Below are positions 26,492 to 34,415 of a stretch of 64,000 bases of DNA, piece by piece (the first letter of the stretch is position 1; every line of letters begins with the position of its first letter). Source of the stretch: an uncultured Bacteroidales bacterium. GTDB lineage: Bacteria; Bacteroidota; Bacteroidia; Bacteroidales; UBA932. The DNA is taken from contig CALUST010000007.1 in assembly GCA_944323505.1 (NCBI GenBank), forward strand, positions 62,001 to 126,000, given 5' to 3'. Below the pieces are notes generated by a model that worked only from the letters and a program-made list of their open reading frames with translations, made no database searches and was not told where the DNA came from. The translations under genes were made by a program, and so were the position numbers.

Positions 26492-27490
26492 ATGATTAAT
26501 TTTGCTCAACCTCAATATCTGTTGCTGATACTGCTTGTTCCCCTGTTTTTTGCTGCATACGCTCTCACGGCGTATCTCAGGAGACGGAGGATAAGGAGGT
26601 TCGGTGATGCCGCTTTGGTATCTGGGCTAATGCCGTCGGTATCCTCTGCAAAAGGCTGGGTGAGGATCACGTTGTTTTCCCTGGCATTCTTTTTCTTTGC
26701 CATAGGTCTGTCGAGGCCTCAGATAGGAGCCAAACTGAAGGAGCATGAGACCAAGGGTGCGGAGATAATGATCGCTCTGGACGTCTCCAATTCGATGCTG
26801 GCGGAAGACTATTCCCCGAACCGGCTGGAGCGTGCCAAACTTGCCATCTCCAAACTGACAGACAGGCTGAGGGATGACAGGATAGGTCTGATAGTGTTTG
26901 CCGGAAGTTCATTCGTCCAGTTGCCTATCACTACGGACTATGTCTCGGCCAAGATGTTCCTCAATTCGATAACGACTGGGTCGGTGCCCATCCAGGGTAC
27001 GGCTATCGGGGATGCCATAAATACTGCCATACGCAGCTTCAGCGCGCAGAGTCTCAAAAGCCGTGTCATAATCGTCATAACCGACGGTGAGAATCATGAG
27101 GATGATCCTGTGGCTGCGGCAAGGCAGGCAGCCGAGATGGGCATAAGGGTCTTTACCATCGGTGTCGGTTCGGAGGAAGGCAAGCCTATCCCCATGAACG
27201 GGGAACTTCTCAAGGACAGGAACGGGGACATAGTTGTCACACGGCTTGATGAGAATACTCTCAGGGATGTCGCCGCTGCGGGAAACGGGACATACGTCCG
27301 TGCAGGGAACAGCGAGTTCGGCCTCAATCCGATAGTTGACGAGATCCGCAAGATGGAGGACGAACAGTTCAATTCCATTGTATTTGAAGAATTTGACGAG
27401 CAGTATATGTATTTCTTCTCGATTGCCCTTGTGCTTTTTGTCATAGAGATGCTCATAGGCGAGAGAAAGTTGAAGAGACATTTGTTTTAG
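26492..27490 (+). CDS. batB: BatB, VWA-domain membrane protein
   Basis: A 332-residue paralogue of BatA with the same plan: N-terminal membrane segments (YLLLILLVPLFFAAYALTAYL and ITLFSLAFFFFAIGLSRP), a VWA domain with metal site DVSNS in MIALDVSNSMLAEDYSPNRLERA, and a C-terminal membrane helix (YMYFFSIALVLFVIEMLIG). The VWA domain ends are typical of the BatB group, for example RDVAAAGNGTYVRAGNSEFGL. BatA and BatB are thought to work as a pair with the MoxR ATPase. It is followed by batC after 12 bases. Confidence 0.92.
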   Translation: MINFAQPQYLLLILLVPLFFAAYALTAYLRRRRIRRFGDAALVSGLMPSVSSAKGWVRITLFSLAFFFFAIGLSRPQIGAKLKEHETKGAEIMIALDVSNSMLAEDYSPNRLERAKLAISKLTDRLRDDRIGLIVFAGSSFVQLPITTDYVSAKMFLNSITTGSVPIQGTAIGDAINTAIRSFSAQSLKSRVIIVITDGENHEDDPVAAARQAAEMGIRVFTIGVGSEEGKPIPMNGELLKDRNGDIVVTRLDENTLRDVAAAGNGTYVRAGNSEFGLNPIVDEIRKMEDEQFNSIVFEEFDEQYMYFFSIALVLFVIEMLIGERKLKRHLF

Positions 27491-27494
27491 GAGG
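27489..27494 (+). promoter_or_regulatory. Strong Shine-Dalgarno site for batC
   Basis: AGGAGG lies eight bases before the batC ATG at 27503 and overlaps the batB stop. Confidence 0.75.
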
Positions 27495-27502
27495 GAGATA
27501 AT

Positions 27503-28285
27503 ATGAGAAATGTCGCAGTCTGCATATTTTTGTTGCTCATGTCCGCTGCAGTCATGTCTGCCCAGCCGGACAGGAGATTTGTGCGGAGCGGGAACAGGGA
27601 TTTCAGGAAAGGTGATTTCAAGTCGGCCGAAATCGAGTATATGAAGGCTGTCGCAAAGGATTCCACGTCGACAGCCGCCAACTACAATCTTGCGAATACG
27701 CTTTACAGGCAGGGCAATTTTGAGCAGGCAGGAAAGAAGTATGAAGCCTTGAAGGAGACGGTCTCCGCTCCGTCGCAGGCAGCAGCCGTATATTACAATT
27801 CCGGCAATGCCGCATCCGAGTCCAAGGACTGGCAGGCTGCCGTCGAGGCATACAGGCAGTCTCTTCTGCTCAATCCCGGAGACCTTGACGCGAAGGAGAA
27901 CTATATCTATGCCAAGGAGATGCTGAAGAAAGGCGGAGACAATGACGGGCAGCAGGGACAGGACGACAAGGACCAGAATCAGGAGGATCAGAATCAGGAG
28001 GATCAGAATCAGGACCAGAACGAGGACAACCAGGACGGGAATGACAACGACAAGGAAAAGGACAATCCCGAGAATAATGATGATGGACAGGACAACCGGC
28101 AGAATGACGGCAATGACAACAGCCGGGACGGGGAAGACTCGCAGGGCCGCCAGCCGAAGATAACGCCGCAGGCAGCCCAGCAGATGCTGCAGGCCATACA
28201 GGCAAAGGAGAAGGAGACCCAGGAGAAGGTGAAGAAGGAGAAGGCGGAACTTCTCAAGTCGAGGCAGAAAGAGAAGAACTGGTAG
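27503..28285 (+). CDS. batC: BatC, TPR periplasmic protein with acidic Asn/Gln/Asp-rich region
   Basis: A 260-residue protein with a signal peptide (CIFLLLMSAAVMSAQ), TPR repeats at about 30-135 (EYMKAVAKDSTSTAANYNLANTLYRQ; KDWQAAVEAYRQSLLLNPGDLDAKENY), and then a strongly biased stretch from about residue 146 to 215 with runs of Asp, Asn, Gln and Glu, including tandem QNQED units. A Lys/Glu-rich helix closes the protein. BatC proteins are predicted periplasmic partners of the Bat complex via TPRs. The repeat stretch is encoded by short tandem DNA repeats and may vary in length between strains. Confidence 0.9.
   Translation: MRNVAVCIFLLLMSAAVMSAQPDRRFVRSGNRDFRKGDFKSAEIEYMKAVAKDSTSTAANYNLANTLYRQGNFEQAGKKYEALKETVSAPSQAAAVYYNSGNAASESKDWQAAVEAYRQSLLLNPGDLDAKENYIYAKEMLKKGGDNDGQQGQDDKDQNQEDQNQEDQNQDQNEDNQDGNDNDKEKDNPENNDDGQDNRQNDGNDNSRDGEDSQGRQPKITPQAAQQMLQAIQAKEKETQEKVKKEKAELLKSRQKEKNW
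27974..28018 (+). repeat. 15-bp tandem repeat inside batC
   Basis: CAGAATCAGGAGGAT occurs at 27974-27988 and 27989-28003, and a third copy differing in its last four bases at 28004-28018. It encodes the QNQED units of BatC. The unit length is a multiple of three, so slippage would change protein length without a frameshift. Confidence 0.85.
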
Positions 28286-28334
28286 AATTGACAGGGTCAC
28301 ACTGGATTTTCTGAAAATGTAAACACAACCGGAA

Positions 28335-30950
28335 ATGATTAAAAGAATATTCTTGACGGCAATCATCTTCCTTATGGGACTGTGCTCTTACGCACAGTCT
28401 TCGTTGAGGATGGAGGCGCCGAATGTGGTAGGGTTAAGGGAGCAGTTCAATGTCACGTTTGTCTTTGAGGGGGAGAAGTCCCCGTCGGACTTCCGATGGG
28501 CTGCAGGCGAGGACTTCCATCTTGTCTGGGGTCCGCAGCAGGGCCGGTCGACCAGTATCCAGGTCATAAACGGCAAGACCACGAAATCGTCCCAGTTCAC
28601 TTATACATACGTACTTGCCCCGAAATCTGTCGGCAAGTTCACACTTCCAGTGGCTACTGTCAAGGTGAAAGGCAAGGAATTGACTTCCAATGCTGTCACT
28701 GTCGAGGTGGTGTCTGACGGGGAGTCTTCCGACAGCCGTACGCCGTCGCAGCAGAACGGGAGGAATACGGATACAGGGGGCATTTCCGGGGATGACCTTT
28801 TCATGAGGCTCACCCTTGACAGGACTGATGTCGTGGTCGGAGAGCCTGTGACAGCCGTACTCAAACTTTACCAGCGTGTCAACATCGCCGGATTCGAGGA
28901 TGCGAAATTCCCGTCTTTCAACGGTTTCTGGAGCCAGGAGGTCGAGGCTCCGACAAATATCGAGTTCAGGCGCGAGAGTTATGACGACAAGATCTACAAT
29001 GTCGCCGTCCTCAGGAAATATGTGCTGATACCCCAGCAGTCCGGCACAATAACTATCTATCCTGCGGAACTCGTCTGTCTTGTTAACATCCGGGTGTCCA
29101 CAAGTGGTACGGCAAGCATATTTGACGGATTTTTCGATGACTACAGGACCATCAGGAAGAGGATATATTCCTCGGCATACAAAGTCAATGTCAAGCCTCT
29201 GCCGTCAGGGGCGCCGGCATCATTCGGAGGCGGAGTAGGGGATTTCTCCATATCAGCCCGGCTCAGCAAGGACTCGCTTGTGACGCATGAGGCGGCATCA
29301 CTTGTCGTCACTATAAAGGGAAAAGGAAATGTCTCCCTGCTTGAGGCTCCGGAAGTTTCGTTCCCTCCTGATTTTGAGGTCTATGATACAAAGACGACGG
29401 AGAATACCGACAAGGCATCCGGCGGTACGACAGGAAGCAAGACTTATGAGTATCCGTTCATCCCGAGAAGCCATGGGGACTTTGCAATCGCCCCGATTTC
29501 GTACAGCTACTATGATATCAGCCAGGGGAAGTATGTCACATTGAAGACAAAGCCTATAATGTTCTCGGTGGCGAAAGGCAATGACTTGGATGCATCAGCG
29601 GCAATATCTTCCCCTGCGGTCTCAAGACACGGGGTCAGAAGCCTTAACGAAGATATCAGGTATGTCAAGACCAAACTGCCGTCCTTCGAGTCAAAAGGTA
29701 CATTCTTTGTCGGATCCGGACTTTTCTGGGGGCTTTCTGCTGCGGTTGTGGCCTTGTCCGGCCTTGTCTGGTTCCTGCTCAATGCCTTGGCTGCCCGCAG
29801 GGCTGACATCGTGGGGACAAGGACGAGGAAGGCTACGAAGATGGCCATGAAGAGATTGAGACTTGCTGACGGATACTTGAGACAGAATCTTTATTCCGCC
29901 TTCTATGAGGAACTCCATAAGGCATTGCTGGGATTCGTTTCCGACAAGCTCAATATCTCGTCGGCAGATCTTTCCCGGGAGAATGTCGTCTCCGCCTTGT
30001 CAGAAGCGGGGACTGACAGCCGGCTCACAGATGATTTTGTGGCTCTCGTGGATGCGTGCGAATATGCAAGATATGCTCCGGATGCCGGACATGATGCCAT
30101 GAACGCCCATTATCAGGCAGCGATAAATGTCATATCTTCAATGGATTCCGTTATGAGAAACAAAAAGGGTGCACATAAGGTGAATACAGCGGCTCTTGCC
30201 CTGCTGCTGATGCTCCTGCTGCCGCTTTCTGCCTCTGCTGCAGGCGATGAATATATTGATTCGCTATGGACCAATGCAACGGCAGCGTATTCCGAGGGCA
30301 GATGGGCTGATGCCATAGACGGATACAGCCTGGTCGAGGCATCAGGATTGGAATCCCCGGCTCTATACTGCAATATCGGCAGCGCATATTTCAAAAGCGG
30401 TGATTATCCCCATGCAGTATTGTACTATGAAAGGGCATTGAAACTCGACCCGTCCTATTCGGACGCAAGATACAATCTGGAGGTCGTATCCGGGTTTATC
30501 CAGGACAGGATTGACCCTGTGCCTGAATTTGTCCTGAAGACGTGGACCAAGGCCGTATGCTATATTCTTGATTCCGATGCGTGGGCATGGCTCTTCATCG
30601 CATTCCTGGCCCTTACCTGCGCCATGGTGATTGTGCTTTTCCTCTCGGCAAGGACAGGATGGAAGAGGACTGGCTTTTTCAGTGCGATAGTATTCCTCAT
30701 TCTTGCTGTGGCGAGCCTGAGTTTCTCTCTTTGGCAGAGGAAAGACTATATGAGGGCGGACAGCGCAGTCGTCATGCGCCCGGTGACCTCCGTCAAGAGC
30801 GCCCCGTCAGGTGAATCATCCTCAGACCTGTTCATCCTGCATGAAGGTACTGTAGTGAGGGTTCTTGATGAGGTCGGCGAATGGAACAACATCGAACTTG
30901 CCGACGGTCGCCAGGGATGGATTCTTTCCGATGACATCGAAGTCATCTGA
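28335..30950 (+). CDS. BatD-BatE fusion protein
   Basis: A single open frame of 871 residues that joins two normally separate Bat proteins. Residues 1-610 are BatD: signal peptide ending in SYAQ, a large periplasmic beta-rich region, a membrane helix at about 457-485 (GLFWGLSAAVVALSGLVWFLLNALAA) and a cytoplasmic helical domain. Residues from about 612 are BatE-like: a signal-peptide-like segment (basic KGAHK, then LALLLMLLLPLSASAA), TPR repeats (ALYCNIGSAYFKSGDYPHAVLYYERALKLDP), two membrane helices near 750-800, and a C-terminal SH3-like domain ending in WILSDDIEV. No stop or second good start separates them. Topology would still work: the second hydrophobic segment returns the chain to the periplasm. 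A signal peptidase cut there could release BatE. Confidence 0.85.
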   Translation: MIKRIFLTAIIFLMGLCSYAQSSLRMEAPNVVGLREQFNVTFVFEGEKSPSDFRWAAGEDFHLVWGPQQGRSTSIQVINGKTTKSSQFTYTYVLAPKSVGKFTLPVATVKVKGKELTSNAVTVEVVSDGESSDSRTPSQQNGRNTDTGGISGDDLFMRLTLDRTDVVVGEPVTAVLKLYQRVNIAGFEDAKFPSFNGFWSQEVEAPTNIEFRRESYDDKIYNVAVLRKYVLIPQQSGTITIYPAELVCLVNIRVSTSGTASIFDGFFDDYRTIRKRIYSSAYKVNVKPLPSGAPASFGGGVGDFSISARLSKDSLVTHEAASLVVTIKGKGNVSLLEAPEVSFPPDFEVYDTKTTENTDKASGGTTGSKTYEYPFIPRSHGDFAIAPISYSYYDISQGKYVTLKTKPIMFSVAKGNDLDASAAISSPAVSRHGVRSLNEDIRYVKTKLPSFESKGTFFVGSGLFWGLSAAVVALSGLVWFLLNALAARRADIVGTRTRKATKMAMKRLRLADGYLRQNLYSAFYEELHKALLGFVSDKLNISSADLSRENVVSALSEAGTDSRLTDDFVALVDACEYARYAPDAGHDAMNAHYQAAINVISSMDSVMRNKKGAHKVNTAALALLLMLLLPLSASAAGDEYIDSLWTNATAAYSEGRWADAIDGYSLVEASGLESPALYCNIGSAYFKSGDYPHAVLYYERALKLDPSYSDARYNLEVVSGFIQDRIDPVPEFVLKTWTKAVCYILDSDAWAWLFIAFLALTCAMVIVLFLSARTGWKRTGFFSAIVFLILAVASLSFSLWQRKDYMRADSAVVMRPVTSVKSAPSGESSSDLFILHEGTVVRVLDEVGEWNNIELADGRQGWILSDDIEVI

Positions 30951-30970
30951 CGTCAGGCGAAAATAACAAG

Positions 30971-31032
30971 AAAGTGAACTCAAAAGGCGTAATTTCAGGC
31001 GTGATGCCGGGATACCCTTTTGAGTTCACTTT
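30971..31032. terminator. Bidirectional terminator-like inverted repeat between batDE and ferritin
   Basis: Two 17-base arms (30971-30987 and 31016-31032) are perfectly complementary, with AAAG at one end and CTTT at the other, around a 28-base loop that contains a smaller GGC/GCC hairpin. It sits 20 bases after the batD-batE stop and 24 bases after the convergent ferritin stop, so it can end both transcripts. Confidence 0.75.
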
Positions 31033-31056
31033 ACTTAATCTGCAGCGGATTATCTT

Positions 31057-31536
31057 TTATCTTGCTGCGAGTTGTGAGTCTATGTAGAACAGTCCCGCGT
31101 CGCCGGCTCTCTTGAGTTTGGCGACGATGTCCGATGCGGTAGCCTCTTCCTCAACCTGCTCTCTTACGAATCCCCAGAGGAAATCCTGCGAGGCTTTGTC
31201 TTTCTCAGCAGAAGCGATGTCAACGAGGCTGTTGATGAGTTCAGATACATGGCATTCGTGTTTGTAGACGTGTTCGAAGACCTCGAGTACGCTGCCCCAG
31301 CCGGTCGGGACGACATCAATCATGTTGACTTTGGCCTCTCCGCCTCTCTTGATGAGATAATGGGCGAGTTCGTTTGCGTGCTCTTTCTCTTCCTCGGACT
31401 GCTTCATCATCCAGTGGGCGCATCCTGACCATCCCTCTTTCTCAAGGAAATAGGACATCTGGAGATAAAGATTTGAAGACCAGAGTTCTGCGGTGATCTG
31501 GTCGTTGATGGCATTCTGTAATTTTTCTGTAATCAT
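31057..31536 (-). CDS. Non-haem ferritin
   Basis: A 159-residue iron-storage ferritin. All residues of the ferroxidase centre are in place with the same numbering as E. coli FtnA: Glu17, Glu50, His53, Glu94, Gln127 and Glu130. It forms a 24-mer shell that oxidises and stores iron in the cytoplasm, which limits hydroxyl-radical formation; this suits the oxygen-sensitive life of Bacteroidales. No haem-ligand Met of bacterioferritin is visible in the expected place. The gene lies 68 bases downstream of hutI on the same strand; no TAnnTTTG box was found in the gap, so it may be read through from the hut genes or have an atypical promoter. Confidence 0.96.
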   Translation of the reverse strand: MITEKLQNAINDQITAELWSSNLYLQMSYFLEKEGWSGCAHWMMKQSEEEKEHANELAHYLIKRGGEAKVNMIDVVPTGWGSVLEVFEHVYKHECHVSELINSLVDIASAEKDKASQDFLWGFVREQVEEEATASDIVAKLKRAGDAGLFYIDSQLAAR

Positions 31537-31604
31537 GACTTTATGTTTTTATAGTTCATTTCTTGTACTGCCTTTTCCGGACAGCCGGTATGACAGGTAC
31601 AATT

Positions 31605-32888
31605 TCAATGCCCTGCAGTGAAATATTGACATTTTGGCAAGAATCTGTCAGAAATGTCAGTCATGTCTGACCCTTTGACAAAGACGCGGGATATGAACGG
31701 TGTCTGATGGCTGTAAGGGATGAATGCAAATGACGGAAGCGGCTTTGTGATGATGATGTCCGCACGTTTTCCCCTGGTGATTGAGCCTCCGGCCGCTTCT
31801 GTCCCCATGGCGTATGCCCCGTTGATGGTGCAGGCATTGAATGCCTCTTCCGGTGAGAGTCTCATCCTGATGCACCCCAGAGCCATGACGAATCTCATGT
31901 TCCCGCTTGGAGAAGAGCCCGGATTGTAGTCGGATGCCAGGGCAAGCGGCAGCCCGCTGTCAATGAAGCCTCTCGCATTCCCGAAAGGCAGGTTGGAGAA
32001 GAACGATGCTCCCGGGAGCATGACCGGCATTGTCTTCCCGGCTTTTTTCAGGACTTCAATCTCTGCCTCTGTGGTCTGCTCCAGATGGTCTGTCGAGAGG
32101 GCGTTGTATCTTACCCCCACCTGTACCCCGCCAGAGACCGCAAGTTCGTTGGCATGGATTTTAGGCCTCAGCCCGTATCGTGCGGCAGTCTCCAATATCC
32201 TGGCTGTCTCATCCGGAGTGAAGAAACCTTTGTCACAGAACACGTCCACGAAGTCTGCGAGCCCCTCATCGGCGACACGCGGAAGCATCTCCCTGCATAC
32301 GAGATCCACATATTCCGTCTGTCGTCCCGTATAAGCCCGTCCCGTGGCGTGTGCACCGAGAAATGTGCTCCGTATCTCCATGGGGAGAGCCTCTTTCATA
32401 CGGCGGATGACACGCAGCATCTTGAGTTCATCCTCTGTGGTCAGCCCGTAGCCGCTCTTGATTTCGAGACATCCTGTACCCATTCTCATCACTTCCACAG
32501 CCCTTTCCATGGACTGGCGGTACAGATCGTCTTCCGATGTGTCATGAAGCAGGTCGGCTGAGTTGAGTATGCCGCCTCCCCGTGTCGCTATCTCTTCGTA
32601 TGACAGGCCCTTGATCTTGTCCCTGAACTCACCGTCGCGGCATCCGGCATAGACGATATGGGTATGGGAGTCACAGAAGGACGGCAGGACAAACCCGCCA
32701 TCGGCATCAATAGTCCTGTCTGCCGCAGGGAGCGGCCCTGTCCCGAAGTCCGCGATTCTTTCCCCCTCAATCAGCAGCCATCCGTTCTTGACGGACTCCA
32801 CCTTGTCCATTTCGGGACCTTCCTTTTTCCTTGTCTCAGGAGGGAGAATCCCGAATATTTCCCGGATATTGGTTATAAGTGTCCTCAT
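31605..32888 (-). CDS. hutI: Imidazolonepropionase
   Basis: Third enzyme of histidine degradation; it hydrolyses imidazolone-5-propionate to N-formimino-glutamate. The metal-binding HTH motif is at residues 75-77 in FCDSHTHIVYAG. Other family blocks are RGGGILNSADLL, ECLEIKSGYGL-like (GCLEIKSGYGL), FLGAHA and the late DYNPGSSPSGNM region. The length of 427 residues fits. Its start is three bases from the stop of hutH, part of a hut operon ordered ftcD-hutU-hutH-hutI. Confidence 0.96.
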   Translation of the reverse strand: MRTLITNIREIFGILPPETRKKEGPEMDKVESVKNGWLLIEGERIADFGTGPLPAADRTIDADGGFVLPSFCDSHTHIVYAGCRDGEFRDKIKGLSYEEIATRGGGILNSADLLHDTSEDDLYRQSMERAVEVMRMGTGCLEIKSGYGLTTEDELKMLRVIRRMKEALPMEIRSTFLGAHATGRAYTGRQTEYVDLVCREMLPRVADEGLADFVDVFCDKGFFTPDETARILETAARYGLRPKIHANELAVSGGVQVGVRYNALSTDHLEQTTEAEIEVLKKAGKTMPVMLPGASFFSNLPFGNARGFIDSGLPLALASDYNPGSSPSGNMRFVMALGCIRMRLSPEEAFNACTINGAYAMGTEAAGGSITRGKRADIIITKPLPSFAFIPYSHQTPFISRVFVKGSDMTDISDRFLPKCQYFTAGH

Positions 32889-32891
32889 CTG

Positions 32892-34391
32892 TCAGGCAGT
32901 GAACGGGACAAGGTTGTATTCCCTGAGGAAGGCAATGGTCTTCTCTATGAGAGGATGCATGTATCTGTCGTCATTGACGAACGGCACTTCCTTCCTGTAG
33001 TGTGCGAATATCTTTTCTATCGTCCATGATGATCTCATCGGACGTCTGAACTCAAGAGCCTGGGCTGCATTGAGGAGTTCGATGGCGAGCACTCTTTCTG
33101 TATTGTTGACCACTCTGACAAGTTTGGTGGCGGCATTGGCTCCCATGCTTACATGGTCTTCCTGACCTTGCGATGACGGGATTGTGTCCACAGATGCCGG
33201 TGTGCAGAGCCCCTTGTTCTGGCTGACGATGGATGCCGCCGTGTACTGTGGTATCATGAATCCGCTGTTGAGTCCCGGATTTGCCACGAGGAATGACGGC
33301 AGGCCGCGCTGTCCCGAGATAAGGTGGAATATCCTCCTTTCGGAGATGCTTGCAAGTTCGGATACCGCAATGGCAAGGAAATCCATCGCGAGGGCGATAG
33401 GCTCTCCGTGGAAATTGCCTGCAGAGATGATCAGATCCTGGTCAGGGAATACGGTAGGATTGTCTGTCACGCTGTTGATTTCGGTCTCTATGACAGATTT
33501 GACGTACCTTAGCGTGTCTTTTACCGCCCCGTGCACCTGCGGAATGCACCGGAAAGAGTAAGGGTCCTGCACATGCTGTTTCTTGTGCTCGGCAATCTCG
33601 CTTCCGTCAAGCAGTTCCATGAATCTCGCGGCTGTGTCGGCCTGTCCCTTGTGCGGTCTTACCGAATGCACCTGCGGATAGAAAGGCTCAATCCTGCCGT
33701 CAAACGCATCGAATGACATGGCCCCTATGCGGTCAGCCCATTCCGAGAGCCGTTCGCATTTGATTACCGACCACACCCCGTGTGCACTCATGAACTGTGT
33801 CCCGTTGAGCAGGGCGAGCCCTTCTTTGGACTGGAGTCTCAACGGCTCCCATCCGAGTTCCTCCCATACTTCGGCAGACGGACGTGTCTTTCCTTTGTAG
33901 TCCACCTCCCCGAGTCCGATCAGCGGCAGGGACATGTGGGCCAGAGGTGCGAGATCCCCTGATGCCCCGAGCGACCCCTGCTGATATATTACAGGAAGCA
34001 CATCGTTGTTGAACATATCCACGAGCCTCTGTACGGTGGCGAGCTGCACCCCGGAGTTGCCGTATGAGAGCGACTGTATCTTCAGGAGGAGAATGAGCCT
34101 GACAATCTTGGGAGCGACTTTCTCTCCCGTCCCGCAGGCATGGGACATCACAAGGTTGTGCTGCAGGGTGGAGAGGTCATCTCCAGGTATGCTTATGTCG
34201 CATAGCGAGCCGAATCCTGTGGTGACGCCGTAGACCGGCCTGTCCATATCCTCCATCTTGGAGTCGAGGTATTTTCTGCAGTTTATGATCGCCTCTTCCG
34301 ATTCCTTGCTGATTTCAAGTGTATATCCCTTGAAGAGTATTTCCTTGATTCTGTCGATGGATAGGCATCTGTTGGAAATCTGATGTATCAT
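32892..34391 (-). CDS. hutH: Histidine ammonia-lyase
   Basis: First enzyme of histidine degradation, releasing ammonia to form urocanate. The self-forming MIO cofactor triad Ala-Ser-Gly is at residues 143-145 in GSLGASGDLAPLAHMS, the same numbering as the well-studied pseudomonad enzyme. YGVTTGFGSL near residue 54 holds the catalytic Tyr. The length of 499 residues is normal. It lies between hutU (gap 24 bases) and hutI (gap three bases). Confidence 0.97.
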   Translation of the reverse strand: MIHQISNRCLSIDRIKEILFKGYTLEISKESEEAIINCRKYLDSKMEDMDRPVYGVTTGFGSLCDISIPGDDLSTLQHNLVMSHACGTGEKVAPKIVRLILLLKIQSLSYGNSGVQLATVQRLVDMFNNDVLPVIYQQGSLGASGDLAPLAHMSLPLIGLGEVDYKGKTRPSAEVWEELGWEPLRLQSKEGLALLNGTQFMSAHGVWSVIKCERLSEWADRIGAMSFDAFDGRIEPFYPQVHSVRPHKGQADTAARFMELLDGSEIAEHKKQHVQDPYSFRCIPQVHGAVKDTLRYVKSVIETEINSVTDNPTVFPDQDLIISAGNFHGEPIALAMDFLAIAVSELASISERRIFHLISGQRGLPSFLVANPGLNSGFMIPQYTAASIVSQNKGLCTPASVDTIPSSQGQEDHVSMGANAATKLVRVVNNTERVLAIELLNAAQALEFRRPMRSSWTIEKIFAHYRKEVPFVNDDRYMHPLIEKTIAFLREYNLVPFTA

Positions 34392-34415
34392 ATATGGTAT
34401 CTGATTGTATGTTTC

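Noticed and set aside
26909-28366. Long open frame of 485 codons on the minus strand across batB and batC
   Set aside because: It is a leucine/valine-rich shadow of the real genes, whose domains and Shine-Dalgarno sites are clear.
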